In this document: positions 1-12,776 of the stretch, piece after piece | Numbering within the stretch: the stretch's first letter is position 1 | Layout of the letters: the number at the start of each line of letters is the position of its first letter | Position numbers and translations under genes: made by a program | Assembly (NCBI GenBank): GCA_009869945.1 | Contig: WIXG01000141.1 | Coordinates: forward strand, 62,001-126,000 | From: Mesaphorura yosii | Lineage: Eukaryota > Arthropoda > Collembola > Poduromorpha > Tullbergiidae | Direction of reading: 5' to 3' | Length of the DNA: 64,000 nucleotides | Notes under the pieces: model-generated | The model's database searches: none | What the model saw: only the letters and a program-made list of their open reading frames with translations | Told to the model about the DNA's origin: nothing

Positions 1-3000
1 CAGTCAGTCAATTTCCTACCTTTCAAGTTGGGCTTGTACTGTGAACGATGCCAGCAATGCGAGCTGCGCTGATAAGAGTTGTCTTTCTGTCTCGTCCATC
101 CGGGCTGAAAGTACCAGGCAATCTATCTCACTTATTTATTGTGAAAGATTTCGCTCGTTACGATTATGAACAATTTACTTGACAAACGCGTATTCTTCAA
201 GAAAGCGACGGCCCGAGCAATGCGTACAGGTTGTTCCGACTCGGGTCGCCTAACTCATTTCGCTTTTCACAGTATGGTGGCTGGGGGATTCCAGGACAAC
301 TCATTTTATTGACACAGCATGCTAAAAAATTCATGCCCCAGAAAATTTATGTTCAAAGACGACTCATGTTCCAAAATCTCATGGTTGACCCCAAATCATG
401 TTCGCGTAAACTCATCCTCTATAGGTTAAAGTCAAACAAATGAAATATTACACAACAAAAACAATTGAGCAATTTCAATTGGCAATTTTTATTTTTGAAA
501 TCTGATAATTGTCAGAGTACTACGTCACTTTTTCATCAATTGGGTGACAACGTCCCAAATACTGCTGCTGAACTGCGGCACTGTTCAATTATCTATATCC
601 CCGTAAAATAAACCTAAAACGAACGCCCTAGCCTAATAGAATTTGGCGCTTTGTTAAAAAAATGATAATGTAGTCCGTTAACATGAGGAGGTATAACATG
701 TCTTTTTATCAGCATGACCTAGACTTGAACATGAGCTTTCAAAAACATGAATAGTCAAGAACATGAGTTTTTTTCAACATGGGATTTTAGTAACTTAAGT
801 TTTTTAGTATGAGATATCCGTAATTTGAAATATCGAGCATGATTTGGCCTGTTACGGGCTGGGGGAGCGAAGTCATCTGCCAGAACCATCGTTAAATATT
901 TGAAGCCTTATTGTGGTTATTTTAATCCATTTTTATTGCGGATGAGATTTTTGTGGGCGGGCAAGCAATTTTAAAATTTAAAAATTGTTATTACCTTACA
1001 GAAGCAAATGACACAAGATGATTGTCTGTGATGTGATGAAAGCGTTCTTCGGCTTAAGTAGCTTATTGGCAGGTTAACTGAAAAGAGTTTAAAAGTCTAT
1101 TGTATTATATTGTTGTAAAATGCCAATCCCTTTTGACTTCTTTTATTGAATCTTCTTTTCTACTTGATTTGGTACCAAAGTGATCGGTTCTGTCTCCAGC
1201 TTCGTCTTCGACAACATGTCTCTGCCCTTTCCTGTATAAAAAGGCGATGATCTATCGACGTAACATGGATCGGGCTGAGAGGACGACGGCGAGAAATATG
1301 AAATTCCTAATTGATCTGTATGTCGCCTTCTCCACCGCCATTATCAAATTCGTTCATTCATGATCATAATCGTGACATGGCGACAACGGTGCAAGACGCC
1401 GAGACGTATGAGTCCTTGGATGGAATGCGGTCCTTCTACGACGAGCTGTCAGACCATGCGCAAGTAATACGTGGGATACCAAAGAGGATTAATAGAATGG
1501 TAAACGCTAGCATGTATTGCACAATTATCACATATTACAATTATGATTTATAAGACCTGTTTTGTAACTTAATACGAAATTATCGTGCCATATCGGGAGG
1601 CAGACATGCATTTTTGAGGTGTCATTTACTCTGTAATTATAATCAATCACAAAGTAAGTAGTCGTCGCGATCGTGCAGCTAACTGGCTGAGTGCACATTT
1701 TCATAATTTCTAATTAACAATTAGCTTCAATCAAGCGCCGCCAATGCCGTGGCGCACATACTGATGACGTGAGACTGAGGCGAGCCTCCCTTGCGTAATG
1801 ATCACTGGGCTCGCTCTTTCAACCGGCGCCGTGTACTTAATTGCTTATTTATTTCGCTAAAAATTAATGGAGTGCTTTACCAAATTAAATTTTAGTCCGC
1901 ACAGATTTGCATAGAATTGAGGTCTGGATTCTGATTATCTCACGCGACATTTCCGGAGAAATCGCCTGAAGCCTGGAGCCGTGCGCATCCCTTTCCTGAG
2001 CAAAGAGTAGTGAAAAGGCACGGTAAAAAGAAATTAAAGAGTGCTGGTAATTAGGGTAAGAGTGAGCATCCAACCAACTCCCATTTCATATCCTCATTTA
2101 TAACACTAACATTTCCAGAGCGGGGTTTGCTCTGTGCTTTCAATTCAATTCAATGGAGCTGATGATGATGATAGTACTTGCGGGCTGAAGGTTTTGTGGA
2201 GAGTAGTAGATCATCTTCGCTCATTCTTTCATTTTTTGTTCTTTTCTGTTTAGGTTTACTTAATACCTGCTTATCGTCGCTTCTTTTTATACAAGTTAAC
2301 ATGTTCTTAACTCTTGGCTGGCCTGCCTAAAGTGCTAAGAGATATCTTCACTCCTCTTCAATTGATTACACTCTCACACCGACTTTCATCCTTTGTGTTA
2401 CACCTTCCTTTGTGCCGGCCTTCTCTTTGCCTTTGCGCTCTTTATCCGTGCCGCCACAGCCACACCGAACCACCTCACCGCCACGGCACCGGCCAGCAAC
2501 ACTCAAGACTTGACTGACTGACCAACACACAATACACATAATGCATTACACATTAAGGACCTAATAACAAGAATAGTAGCAACAACAATACCAAAATCCT
2601 TTTCCAAACTAATCAACAATTACCACAACTTTTGTATACACATCATCATCCTCATCCTCTACATTCCCCCAGACTAAATTACAAGGCAGCGCCAATCCAT
2701 CGCATCACTTCGAGCGGTTCAATAATCTGCCAACTCCTGCGCATTGTACGAAATTCAGGCTTCTGCTTCTAATTGGTCATTGATCAGAGCTGATTCGAAT
2801 GATTGATTATTTATTGGCAATTTCAGAAGCGGCTGCCGCGCCACCACGAAGCAAGGGTGCTTCTGTTCTCGAGTATTGTAAGAAGAGTTGCTATCTTATC
2901 TGGTCGGACATTAATATTCTGAAATTGAGCTTCTGCATCGCGACTGCTTACTGCTTAGAGTGATCGCTTTCCCCGACTCGTGGATTGTGTTATGCGAGCA

Positions 3001-6000
3001 AGTTTCATTATGCAACACGCATATTAAACACAGGTATTCATTTTTGTACGGCGAAGCGCATATTATTTTATGTACTCACTGGCAGTAGCAGCCTGCGGAA
3101 GCCACATGAAAATGGAACGGATCAAAATTCAGAAGTCGAAATTCATGTCGTGTCTAGCAGTCTAGCAATCAAACAGTTGTAGTGAAATAATACGATTGCA
3201 TTTCAGCAATTGCTACTTACAAGGTACACGGAATATTTAGAAAATTACTCGGAATCCTTTGAGTAAATATTTGGCTGAAGAATCAGAAACACAAATTCGG
3301 CTTGACGAGTAACAATTTCTTCTCCAGAAACTGACGCACGGGGCGGCGCGGCGGCCTGGCCAGAATTCAAAGGATCTCAAGCTCAGGAGAAATATTCATG
3401 CAAATGAAATTAAATAAAATTGGTTACCAAAATGCAAGATAACAGCTGCGGCATAATAATCTTATGGATGAGAACACAAAGCACGACACAAAAGTCAGTT
3501 TACAAGTACTACTTTGTTACGTGCCAAACACCGGGCCGGACCGAAACCTTATTGCAGGGCCATAAATTCAATCCTTGTACGAACGCGAGTGAGTGGTGCA
3601 AATTATATTTGACATGCCCATCTCACCATAATTTTATTAATTTTGTCAAATGTGTCCCTTTACCCCTTGAAGACGCCAGGAACAACACGGCGCTGTGCAA
3701 AGCAGACCGGAAACTTGAACCAATTTTCTGGCTGTGTGGCATTCTACCTGACTTCGTGACTCCGGCGTTTATCTGCTTGCTCAGCTCCGTACCTTTTCGC
3801 TCGGTTGATAATTCCAAGTTTGGTTGTAATTTGTAGTGATAAATATAATGCATGGCTGTCATGCAAAAACACAGGAAAACTTTCTTACAGTTTTGTTATG
3901 CTTTGATGAAGACATTTTGTCACTGTCTCTTTCTGAAAGACGCGGTCCTTCAAAGAAACATTATTTGTTATTTACTGACACGTTTGTCTTGCCGCAGTGA
4001 ACTGCTCTGAACATAGTTGTCAATTTTTGTGTAGATGACTCAATGGCATTTGCACCTGCCATTGCGCAGAGATATATTCACTTAAACAAGAAACAAAGAC
4101 GGCTATTACAACTATAATTGGAGCATTCCCCCTTTATAGATTTCATATTTCTCACGGCCTTTTTCCTGAAGCAGTCGCTAACCGCAATAAGATTCAACCA
4201 TACGACTAGTCTGTTGCTGATCTCTGCTTTTGTTCGATGTGACCACAAGACTAAAGGATCGATCATCAACAAATAGAATTGTTTGCTCCTTATCTACTGT
4301 TTCCACCTGATAAACAAAGAGTCTTTCAAATGCCTTGTGAGAGAAGCAGAGGTTGATGGATGCTGCTTACCTGTGCCTACCCCGTCGGCAACTGGAAAAG
4401 CCAAGAAGCAACACCGGCATCGTCCGGTAGCAGGCTTCCCCATTGTCGAGGAAGTGGGCCCTAATCCTTCTACTTCCCCTCACCGTATGGAAAAAACTGT
4501 ATGAGAGTCATTGCCTGATAAGGAAAAAGACCTTCCAGCATATGATAAAGAAGGTCAAGAGAAGCCCTTCCAGCGCCTGGTCAAGAAAGAGCCCTACAGC
4601 CTACACCATTTACGCGTCTCATGATATTTCTGAAACATTCAACTTTAATTGTTGAGGCCCGACGGTACCTGCGCCTACGACCAAGCGTGGATGCCACGCA
4701 GTTATAGCTAGCTAGTGTTATATCGAATGTTCATTGAGGGCGACCAAGTACTTATGATGAAATATGATGGTGAGGGCTGTATCATTATTATAACACCCTC
4801 CTCGCTTTTGTTCAAAATTACATCCAATATCCGGTTAAGCAACCAACAGCCATTCAAGAGAAAAGAAAGGCAGATTCTTTTCCAAACATAACATCATCCG
4901 TAACCCAATGCGATGTAACCAATCCAAATCGTTTTGTTTGAGTTTATTGTGTAAATTCATCATTAATTAACTCGAACTACACATCATTAACCACAAAACC
5001 GTAGTCCTCTTACGAATTCACATCAAAGAAAGTTTGTTTTGTATCCGTTCTTCCGTGACGAAAGTATCAAAAGGCATCGGCGTCAGCTCGTCAATTGGAA
5101 GACCAGACCAGAGTGGATTGAATCAAGTCAGGCCGAACAAGAAAATGGGCAAGAACTGAGACGAGGTTTAGCATTCAGACTCGAGAGCTCTATTTTCTGG
5201 CCGAAACCGCGACTGCGAGTGAAATTGGGCAGTAAATTGTAATTTCAATCAAATCGGCGTAAAACCAAGGAAGTTCAACCAACTCTGCTCGACCGAGGCC
5301 AGTTCATGGGAGAGGATCGTGAGAGGATAATTTGATGCGCAGCTAAAACAAACAAGTTGATGAAAGAAAGGTCGATGCATGTTCTCCGTGTCCATTTGTT
5401 ACACATTATGACTCTTTGTCATTACTTCACCGCGGCTCTGTTCTTCAGCTATAGTGAACTTTTTATGGGAAAAATATTACCAAAAAACAAACAAAAATAA
5501 TTTACCAAAATTGACTTTTACACCAAAAGAGCAGAAATCATGCTATCAGAGCAAAGCAAACATCTTTAGGACAGTGGGTATAGGATTGACGTTCACATGC
5601 ACATTAATTCTCGTAATGGTTAATTGCATATGACTTGCATTTCCAGTGCATCGCGCAATGGAGCAGCTTGCGTGCACTTCCACCACGCTTCAGTGAATTG
5701 AACTGATTCTTCATGCTCATCGTTCACATCACCATTCGTTTAAAATTGAAATTGAACCTCATAGCACACACTTGCACCTGCAACAATCCCGCAACCTTCT
5801 TTACGCTCTAGACGGTGTATCCATTACACCGTACACCGTACAGTCAGTGATTAGACAGGCACTGGCGAGAAGAACACACAACATGTGATTACGTATCGTA
5901 CACATGATTCATCATCATGACTGCGACGTGAATTGAAGACGAAATTACTAAATCATACAACAAAGTGCACGTCCTAATAACGCCGACTTTTAACTTTGAC

Positions 6001-6791
6001 TTTTCATAAAAATTGGACGACGCATTCGCCTTGGCTTGTGAGAACAAATAAAAAGTCAAGACAGAGCCGAGCCAAGTTGTCCTGTCCTGTGTTTCCCTCC
6101 TATTATATTTTCAGAGCAATTTTCATGCTGTGAAAATTAGGACTCTTCATCTAGGCTGCGCTGCGTTGCGGAAGATTGAAACCCCATGCCCAAAAGAAGG
6201 AAACGCCACGACAAGAATAAAGAGGAAGAAGTCTCAGCGCAACACGGCGAGTGAATGCCGGTCGCACTATTGTGCGAGTTTAAGTTGGCTTGATTCTTTT
6301 GTCTAACAAATATCCACTTTTCTGAAGGAAAAGGTTGCGAAGCATTAAAGGCAAAAAAAAGACATCTTAAACACCTGAATGATCATAGAAGAGCCGACAG
6401 ACTGCTTCTGGTGCAATCTGAGGAGGACAACTGCATGACAAATAAAACCCTCTATTTTGGACGGCGCACAGATTCTTTGTGATTCGTAACATGTGCTGCC
6501 ATTACATTAACATGTTTCGTTTTATTATTATATCTAAATTAATTTAAAATGTGCACCCCTGTATTTTGGTGCCTTGCATTAAAACGCGAATTCCATCGCA
6601 AATTACAAATCTGGCAGTATTTACAGCTACTCAGACAATGAAAAGGTTCAAGTGCGGATTCTCTTTTCGAACAATGGATCCCAACATCTGCAGAAACAAA
6701 AGCTAGACAAAGAACTCAACGCTTGAGTTTCTATTTTTTGATTGAGACTAATTTGCTTTGAATAATTGCGTGTAGAGACAATCTGCCTAAC
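1..6791. other. Upstream intergenic DNA, no secure gene
   Basis: No recognisable protein or RNA gene was found here. The longest open frame is 138 codons on plus at 3420-3836, which is within what chance gives at this base composition. A TATA-like box (TATAAAAAG, about 1235) precedes a short proline- and acid-rich frame opening with ATG at 1320, but TATA-like heptamers are expected many times by chance. A plus frame at 4283-4623 is open on both sides of a single TGA at 4501-4506. The stretch at about 330-860 is unusually rich in CATG-containing words. It could hold regulatory DNA of the NK cluster or the edge of a neighbouring gene. Confidence 0.5.
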
Positions 6792-7364
6792 TTAATTAAC
6801 GGGAAATGGTATGAAGGAAAGGTAGGAAATTGAGTTGCAGGATTTAAATTCTTCTGTCGTGCAATCAAATACTGCGGCCAAGCGCGGCGGAAGATATTCA
6901 TTTTTCATTCCGTAAATTACATGGAAATTAGGAGCCAACGTTACCGTTGTATTTGTATATGTTGAGGAGTCTGTTGCAGTTGGCTTACGTCGCCTTTTAA
7001 AAAAAATTTCAGTGAGTTTGCTTCTGCGGAAAAGAAACGAAAGCGTGAAAGCTAGAGCCATCCAGAGGAGAAATGCAATACCAAAATATCTTGCAACGAT
7101 CCGGCCTAGTGAAAAGTCGATAGTTTCCATCACCGCTGTTGAGTTCCGTGTTAAATCCGATCCAAGTTCCATCCTGAGTTCCATTAGTTTCCAAATTACT
7201 GATAAGGACTTGAGTAAGATCCAGTCAACATTGATTTCATTGATCGATGTCCAACGAAATTTAATGGAGAATGATGAAGGAGCAAATTGACCGGTTGGTA
7301 CTCTATCGAAGGATTGCGTACATACGAACTCGCGAAGGTGGAGTGTTGAAACAGAGTGGGCCAC
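6792..7364 (-). CDS. Long open frame with one membrane segment, unrecognised
   Basis: A 190-codon frame stays open on the minus strand. At this base composition a run of this length is expected well under once by chance in the whole window, so it deserves an entry. It begins right after an AG that could be a splice acceptor at 7365-7366; an in-frame TAG lies just upstream, so it would be an internal or last exon, or would start at an inner ATG (residue 61). The frame contains a hydrophobic segment (ARYFGIAFLLWMALAFTLSFLF region) followed by a basic stretch rich in Arg and Lys, as in a single-pass membrane protein. A good donor-like GTAAGC lies inside it at 6983-6988, so the exon could end at 6989. 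I recognise no family and see no linked exons. Confidence 0.28.
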   Translation of the reverse strand: MAHSVSTLHLREFVCTQSFDRVPTGQFAPSSFSIKFRWTSINEINVDWILLKSLSVIWKLMELRMELGSDLTRNSTAVMETIDFSLGRIVARYFGIAFLLWMALAFTLSFLFRRSKLTEIFFKRRRKPTATDSSTYTNTTVTLAPNFHVIYGMKNEYLPPRLAAVFDCTTEEFKSCNSISYLSFIPFPVN

Positions 7365-8695
7365 CTACATTTTCATGAAGCACACAACTTCACAACCCCG
7401 TCGCACACAAAGTAGTAAAATCGTTAAAGCTGTTTTAGTCTACTTTAATGTCAGAAGGGTGTGCTGCTGCGTTCTTTTGAGGAATACGATTCCCGACTTC
7501 CGGCTCAAAGTTGTGTGAAACCCATGCTCGTGTGGCTTACGTGCATTAAAATAGAGAGTTACGATGGCATGTCCTCTTAGAATAATTGTTGAAGCATTTG
7601 AAAAGTAAAGAATGATAAACCCGAAAGTTTTAAAAGTGTGAGAAGAGCTGGAATTGAAGAGTTTTCATTAATTGGAATGAATCCATTTGAAGTGTAACAC
7701 AAGAAACTGAAAATGTAATTCACATCCGCATTTTTATGAGAGGTAACGAAGCAGATTCCAATTTCAGGAAACGTCTTTTCATAGAAACAACTTCAGACCT
7801 GTGAACATTGCGCAATTTATTTACATTTTTGTTTAGGTTATTGCAGAGAGGTGTTTTGAGTGATTCCCGCTTTCTCGACTTTCATTTTGAGATCGTCTGA
7901 TGAGCTGTTGGTTCATTTATGTTGCCCACGCTTACTCCGAAATCTGCTGCAATAATATTTTATGCGGTGCCAGAAAGACCTCGGGTGAAATTTAATGCAA
8001 CTTCACGAAAGCAGATCCCATAAATATGCTCTAGTATTTCTCCATTCATTTTATGGATATTTACACACGTGTATTCTTTGATGAGCAGCTTCCTCTCTCA
8101 CTTGACTTGATCTTCCTCGTTTTATGTTTTCCTTCGGCCACGCTCAGCTTCCTCTCAGCGACATCGTTGCGGGCGTCGAAAGAGGTTTCTGCTTCTGTTT
8201 TTCAAATCTTATGATTCGACTTGTCATCAACTTCAGATTTGTGATTACGCTTGTCGTCTGCCAAGCTCATAACAGAAGATTCAGTTTCAGCTACAGCTCG
8301 AGGTTGTGCAAGGAAGTATGAAAATGAAGAAGGGTCGGTCTAAGTTGCGTCATTAGTGAGAGTGACATCAAATTTGTTTACTTTCTGAAATATGAGCACT
8401 TGCATTAGTTCATTCAACCTGGGTCTACACTACTTAGGGATGACCACAGAATGTATGGCTGGAAGCAACCACACGCGCGTCTGTTGGCGATATCAGGCTC
8501 TTTAACCCAAATAGCAACGTGTGGGTGATGTCCGGAATTTCTTCATATGTGATTCAATCTCGGAATTTCTAGCAGACCAATGACAAAGTACACTCTTCAA
8601 TTTGAAATTACGTGGAGCATATAATTAATCATCGCATTTATAACTGAGTAGGAATGAGACGCATAAGAAGAGGACTGACTGAATAGTAGTACTTC
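7365..8695. other. Intergenic DNA, nothing recognised
   Basis: No gene-like frame, inverted repeat or array was noticed. One Tinman-type heptamer CACTTGA lies at about 8099-8105, which by itself is expected by chance. Confidence 0.5.
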
Positions 8696-8950
8696 TCATG
8701 ATTCCGAGTCCGGTACCGACCGTTTTAGACTCGGTCCATTTCGAGTCCGAGTCCGACTCCGACCTTTTCGGAGTCGGCTCCAGGTGTAGTCCGGACTCGT
8801 TTGAGTCTGACTCCGACCTCTGTATTGTATTAGGATAGAGACGAGTCCGACTCCGGAATCGGCGTCGAAAGTGCGAGTACGACTCCGGCCTTTCTGGACT
8901 CGGTCCATTTCAAGTCCGACTCCGACCAAATTTGGACTCGTGAGAAGCAC
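8696..8950. repeat. Degenerate GAGTCC/GACTCC tandem repeat
   Basis: A 250-bp tract built from imperfect repeats of GAGTCCGACTCCGACC and close variants. Two larger blocks, each carrying ACTCGGTCCATTTC followed by AGTCCGACTCCGACC, begin near 8730 and 8898, so a bigger unit seems to have been duplicated. A minus-strand frame of 84 codons runs through it and would encode Ser/Arg/Thr-rich repeats, but I take it as a by-product of the repeat. Confidence 0.75.
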
Positions 8951-10328
8951 TACTGGATGGAGTTTGCTGAAAGTTCAAGACGCATAAGGAGCGTGCCACG
9001 TCGGAGATTTTTACCATCTGCACTTGCCTTTGGAGTTTCTCGGTGAAACTTTTAGTGCACAATGACTCCGTGCAAGAATTTCCTGTAAAAACAAAAATAC
9101 CACATTGCAGTAGCTATTAATAAAGTTAATGTACACATTTATTGTCTGGCTCAACAATTCTGTTGTTATGTTGGAGAGACTGACAGAGAATCTCCACATA
9201 CGCATTTGGAGATCGCAAGAGATGATGGGTTCATCATCAATGCCGTGCGAGTGTAGTGGCAGCGCATGCGCTGACGAGATGAGAGAAGGAAAGTGGGCAC
9301 GAGTTTAAGTGTAGATTAGGTTAAAGGATCAAAGAAAGTCTTTGCTACCATTGGTCTGCACTAAGGATTTTGTCAGACCCACTTCAAAATTTTTGTTCTT
9401 TTATATCCCACCTCCTTCCATCACAGCACATCGCTACGTCGCTGCTGCTACTGACTCCTGTCAGTGCTCTCTTTCCTGCTGTTACGGGCAAACAGAATCA
9501 TGCTGCTCGACTCTCAGCGCAACAGCTCAGATTTTCCACACAGTGCTCGTATTTATATTCTGCTTCTTCGGGCCGAGCTTCCATGCAAGAACGTGTTGTG
9601 TATTTAAATTAAATCTAAGCGATACCATGCTATGCCAGGAAAAAGAAAATGAAACGCGTACGTACACGGGACTTTTGAAGTACACACTTGTGAACATGTA
9701 AATTGTGCTCATTCACGAATTACGAGCATCAATTATTACGCATTATTAGTTTCTCGCTCATTTCGTCTTCAGACACGGGAGTCGGTCGATTACAGTCATA
9801 AATCAGTCCATCTTAAGATCTCATTATGCAAAGATCATTACATTGATAGTGAATGGGAAATTGTCACAAGCACAAGGGTCGCCCAACCGTCTGAATTCCG
9901 AGTCACAGTCAGTCAAAGTGAACAGTCCTGGTTCGGGTGGCGCAATATTAAATTTAAGCCTAATTTGTATGCGTTGCGCGAGCCGGACAACAAGGAGGGA
10001 TTCACCATCACCCAGCTCACATTTCAGCCTTTTCACTTTCAAGTACAATCCATCATCGTATCACATCACAACAGAGCAGACTTCAGTCACTCGAAACTCT
10101 CTCGCTGCATTGACGCACTTGACTTGCATCGGGTCGAATTTTATGGACACTTTGAGTTTGGCTCAGTTGCGAAGAATGTCTGCGGTGGTGTCAGTGAAGA
10201 ATCGACGAAGTTTTAGTCTTAGCAAGCAATAAAGTGGAGTTTACGACTTCAGAATTAATCCGTTCTACCTATTATTAATAAATATTTTTAGTCCATGAAT
10301 TGTGAGTTTAAAAAGTCAAGCCACAAAA
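8951..10328. other. Upstream region of bagpipe
   Basis: This 1.4-kb stretch contains no gene I can support; several overlapping 60-129-codon frames on both strands look like chance. It should hold the bagpipe promoter and 5' leader. No clear TATA box lies close to the start codon. An AG with an AT-rich lead-in (TATTTTTAG at 10283-10291) could be the acceptor of a 5' leader intron. One Tinman-type site CACTTGA is at 10116-10122. Confidence 0.45.
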
Positions 10329-12776
10329 ATGTCCTTCCGATCAAACCCTGGCGACGAGTGCAGTTCCTCCACTCCATTCTCAATACAAAACATTTTGAGC
10401 AAGAATTTTGATGGAGGCGTATGGACAGCGTTTTTAGCGGGTCATCATGAGGCGGCACAGGAAGAACGTCGCCAGGATCACGCGCTTGACGTTGCAAGAG
10501 GCAATTGTGATTCACCTGAAGTTGACTTGGACAGTTCGTCAAATAATTCTCCCACAAGCCTTCACCACCACAGCCACACTCATCACAATGGACAAATGTC
10601 AGAGTGGGACACGGAAGCATTGGACATGAGCATCAATAATCAGCTTAAAGGTATGCCGATTTTAAAATGGCGATTTTAAATAAGATTTAATGGATAAACT
10701 AGAAAGCGAGTTGTTGCTTAATATGATAAATGGCGTTAATCTAGTTAGTCGTTCTTGGCCGGAAAGTTGAAGCCTGGGTATATAAACACACATTTGACCC
10801 ACTTGAGACAGGTGGACACAATGCTTTCGGCATTACGTTATCAGTCTAGTACAGTTTTTTTCGTGAAACTTTGAGAACAAAACATGCAAAGAGGAGGTGA
10901 TTGAATTGAAAAGAATGCTAATTGCCATTGATTTTATTGACCAGACGGCGACAATCTTAAACCGAGGAAGAAACGCTCCCGAGCAGCATTCTCACATGCT
11001 CAGGTACTTGAATAAATTAGCATTTACTTTGTGCACTCTCCGTTCGTTCTCCAGTACCTAGATTTTATTCTTTAAAACTTTCTAACATTCTCGCAATACG
11101 TTTGGACCACAGGTTTACGAGCTGGAGCGCCGTTTTAGTCATCAGCGTTATTTGTCTGGACCTGAGCGAGCGGATCTTGCCCAAGCGCTTAAACTCACCG
11201 AAACACAAGTAAGCCGAGACAAACCTCATTTCCTTCTTTACTTTGTAAAGCTAGACCAGACTGGCCATACATTGTTGAGGTTTCGGAAATCTGTCTCAAA
11301 ATATTTTGTCTCTGCGCCACCCAAAAGCCAAATGTAATGTCGTCTCGTCGTCGTTGTAAGCATCAGTGCAATTTATGCCTGCACACTCAAATTTGTCTGT
11401 CAACAGCCGTTTAATCGACGACATATCTTTGCCTTTCGCTTAAACAAGTATGAGTGAGGCAAAGAATTTTCCGCTCTCGTCAGTAGACCCATTTAAACGA
11501 GACGAGCATCATTTCTATTTCCACGTAGGGCATGCATTGCAGAGCTTCCTCGTGCTCCTCGGTACATGTGCTCAAGCTATAATTTATCAATCATTAGTCC
11601 ATATGTTTGCAAGTGGAGCCTTACTCGGAAGTGAGCATGTTTTCATTCTTATTTCTGGAAGACGATCGCGATAATAACTCTTATTCTCTGCTCTCATGTT
11701 TCTTCTTACGTCTCATTTCCATTTTACCGTTTTTACGTCTTATGTAAACTCGTCATGCTGAAGATTAGCAACTCTGAGGCAGTAGACGCATGAGAGCAAG
11801 TTTATTGCTCTCGAATCTTTTATTTTGGTTCATCATCAAAAATGTTTAATGTGTTTTACATAATTCGAGAACCAGTCGCACTTTTCCCCTTTTGCTGGGC
11901 ATGTGCATCTCTTTAATCACCAAATCCCACTCAAAACTAACCGTCGCTTCCCTTTTTGTGTTGGAACTCCACTTTCAGACTCTTAACATACTTAGCAATT
12001 TTGCCAAGAGTCCTCTCGATGTAATCGTTGAATCCATACTGCTCTCATCGTCGCCACTCAACCACCGCCGCCGACGTGGGCTCGGGGTTAAAGAATTTCA
12101 TTTCATGGATTAAAATGTTTCAAGTGAGCGCCACTTGAGATATCACTTGAGGAATGAAGTAAGCTAAGTGTGTTTGACTCACACTTGACTAGTTCGTTTC
12201 TGGAGTCCGTTTATTGGGCTGGCAGTAACCAAAGTGGTTCGTGAATTATGACTGACTTAATTGACGATGAGAGATACTGTGCGGATGAGCGCAATCACAA
12301 AAAGTGCTTTGCATTGAGATCCAAAAATTGCGCGTTCACCTAAAAATCAGGCCAGTTCTCAATGGAGTTCGTCTTGTGCTTTCAGGTAAAAATCTGGTTT
12401 CAAAATCGTCGTTACAAGACGAAGCGGAAACTGCAGCAAGACATGACTTCATCATGTCCCGTTCCACAACCGCGAAAAGTTCCTGTCAAGATTCTGATGA
12501 AAGACGATAAAGTTAGTTGTTTCAGCAATGTATGAACCCTCACAAATTTATGCTAATTCGCGTTGTGTACTTCATCATATGAGTCAAGTAATATTTGTTT
12601 TATTTTGATTTTTTCAGATCGTGTACAATCGTGAGGATGTGAAGCCTTGTCTTCCGCCAACGAGTCTGCTAAATTCGATGTATTCTTACTATTATTGGCC
12701 CTTTGTCCCGAATCCGTTTGTTGCGGCGGCCACAGCCTTGCCTGCGATCAAGCACTATATAGAACCTCCTCAATAA
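10329..12776 (+). CDS. bap: bagpipe / NK3 homeobox transcription factor
   Basis: Nuclear DNA-binding protein; in flies bagpipe drives visceral (gut) muscle fate and vertebrate relatives are NKX3.1/NKX3.2. I join five exons: 10329-10650, 10945-11003, 11113-11208, 12386-12511 and 12618-12776, all with GT-AG junctions and matching phase, giving 253 residues. The start ATG at 10329 has a good context (caaaaATG); GTG further upstream is not used. A TN/EH1 repressor motif [11 protein letters not shown] lies at residues 15-25, then a His/Ser-rich stretch. The homeodomain covers about 116-175 with [12 protein letters not shown], helix 3 [12 protein letters not shown], Trp163 (position 48), Asn166 (51) and Tyr169 (54), the tyrosine that marks NK2/3/4-type proteins. 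Introns split the homeodomain after positions 12 and 44. The 78-residue tail is Pro/Tyr-rich. SRAAFSHAQ and RYLSGPER are bagpipe-like, and the tinman neighbour supports the call. Confidence 0.95.
12120..12188. promoter_or_regulatory. Cluster of four Tinman-type binding sites in bagpipe intron 3
   Basis: The heptamer TCAAGTG or its complement CACTTGA occurs at 12120-12126, 12132-12138, 12144-12150 and 12182-12188. TCAAGTG is the known high-affinity site of Tinman/NK2-type homeodomains, and in Drosophila Tinman directly activates bagpipe through such sites. Four exact copies in 69 bp are far above chance. I infer an intronic mesodermal enhancer; binding itself is not visible in sequence. Confidence 0.6.

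Noticed and set aside
1235-1553. TATA box plus short open frame with ATG at 1320 as a first coding exon
   Set aside because: The frame is only about 80 codons, donors after it are weak, and no downstream exon could be found.
3420-3836. 138-codon Cys-containing plus frame as a secreted protein
   Set aside because: Length is expected about once by chance and there is no signal peptide or splice support.
10779-10786. TATATAAA in bagpipe intron 1 as an internal promoter
   Set aside because: TATA-like words occur many times in AT-rich DNA, and a transcript starting here would lack the TN motif; nothing else supports it.
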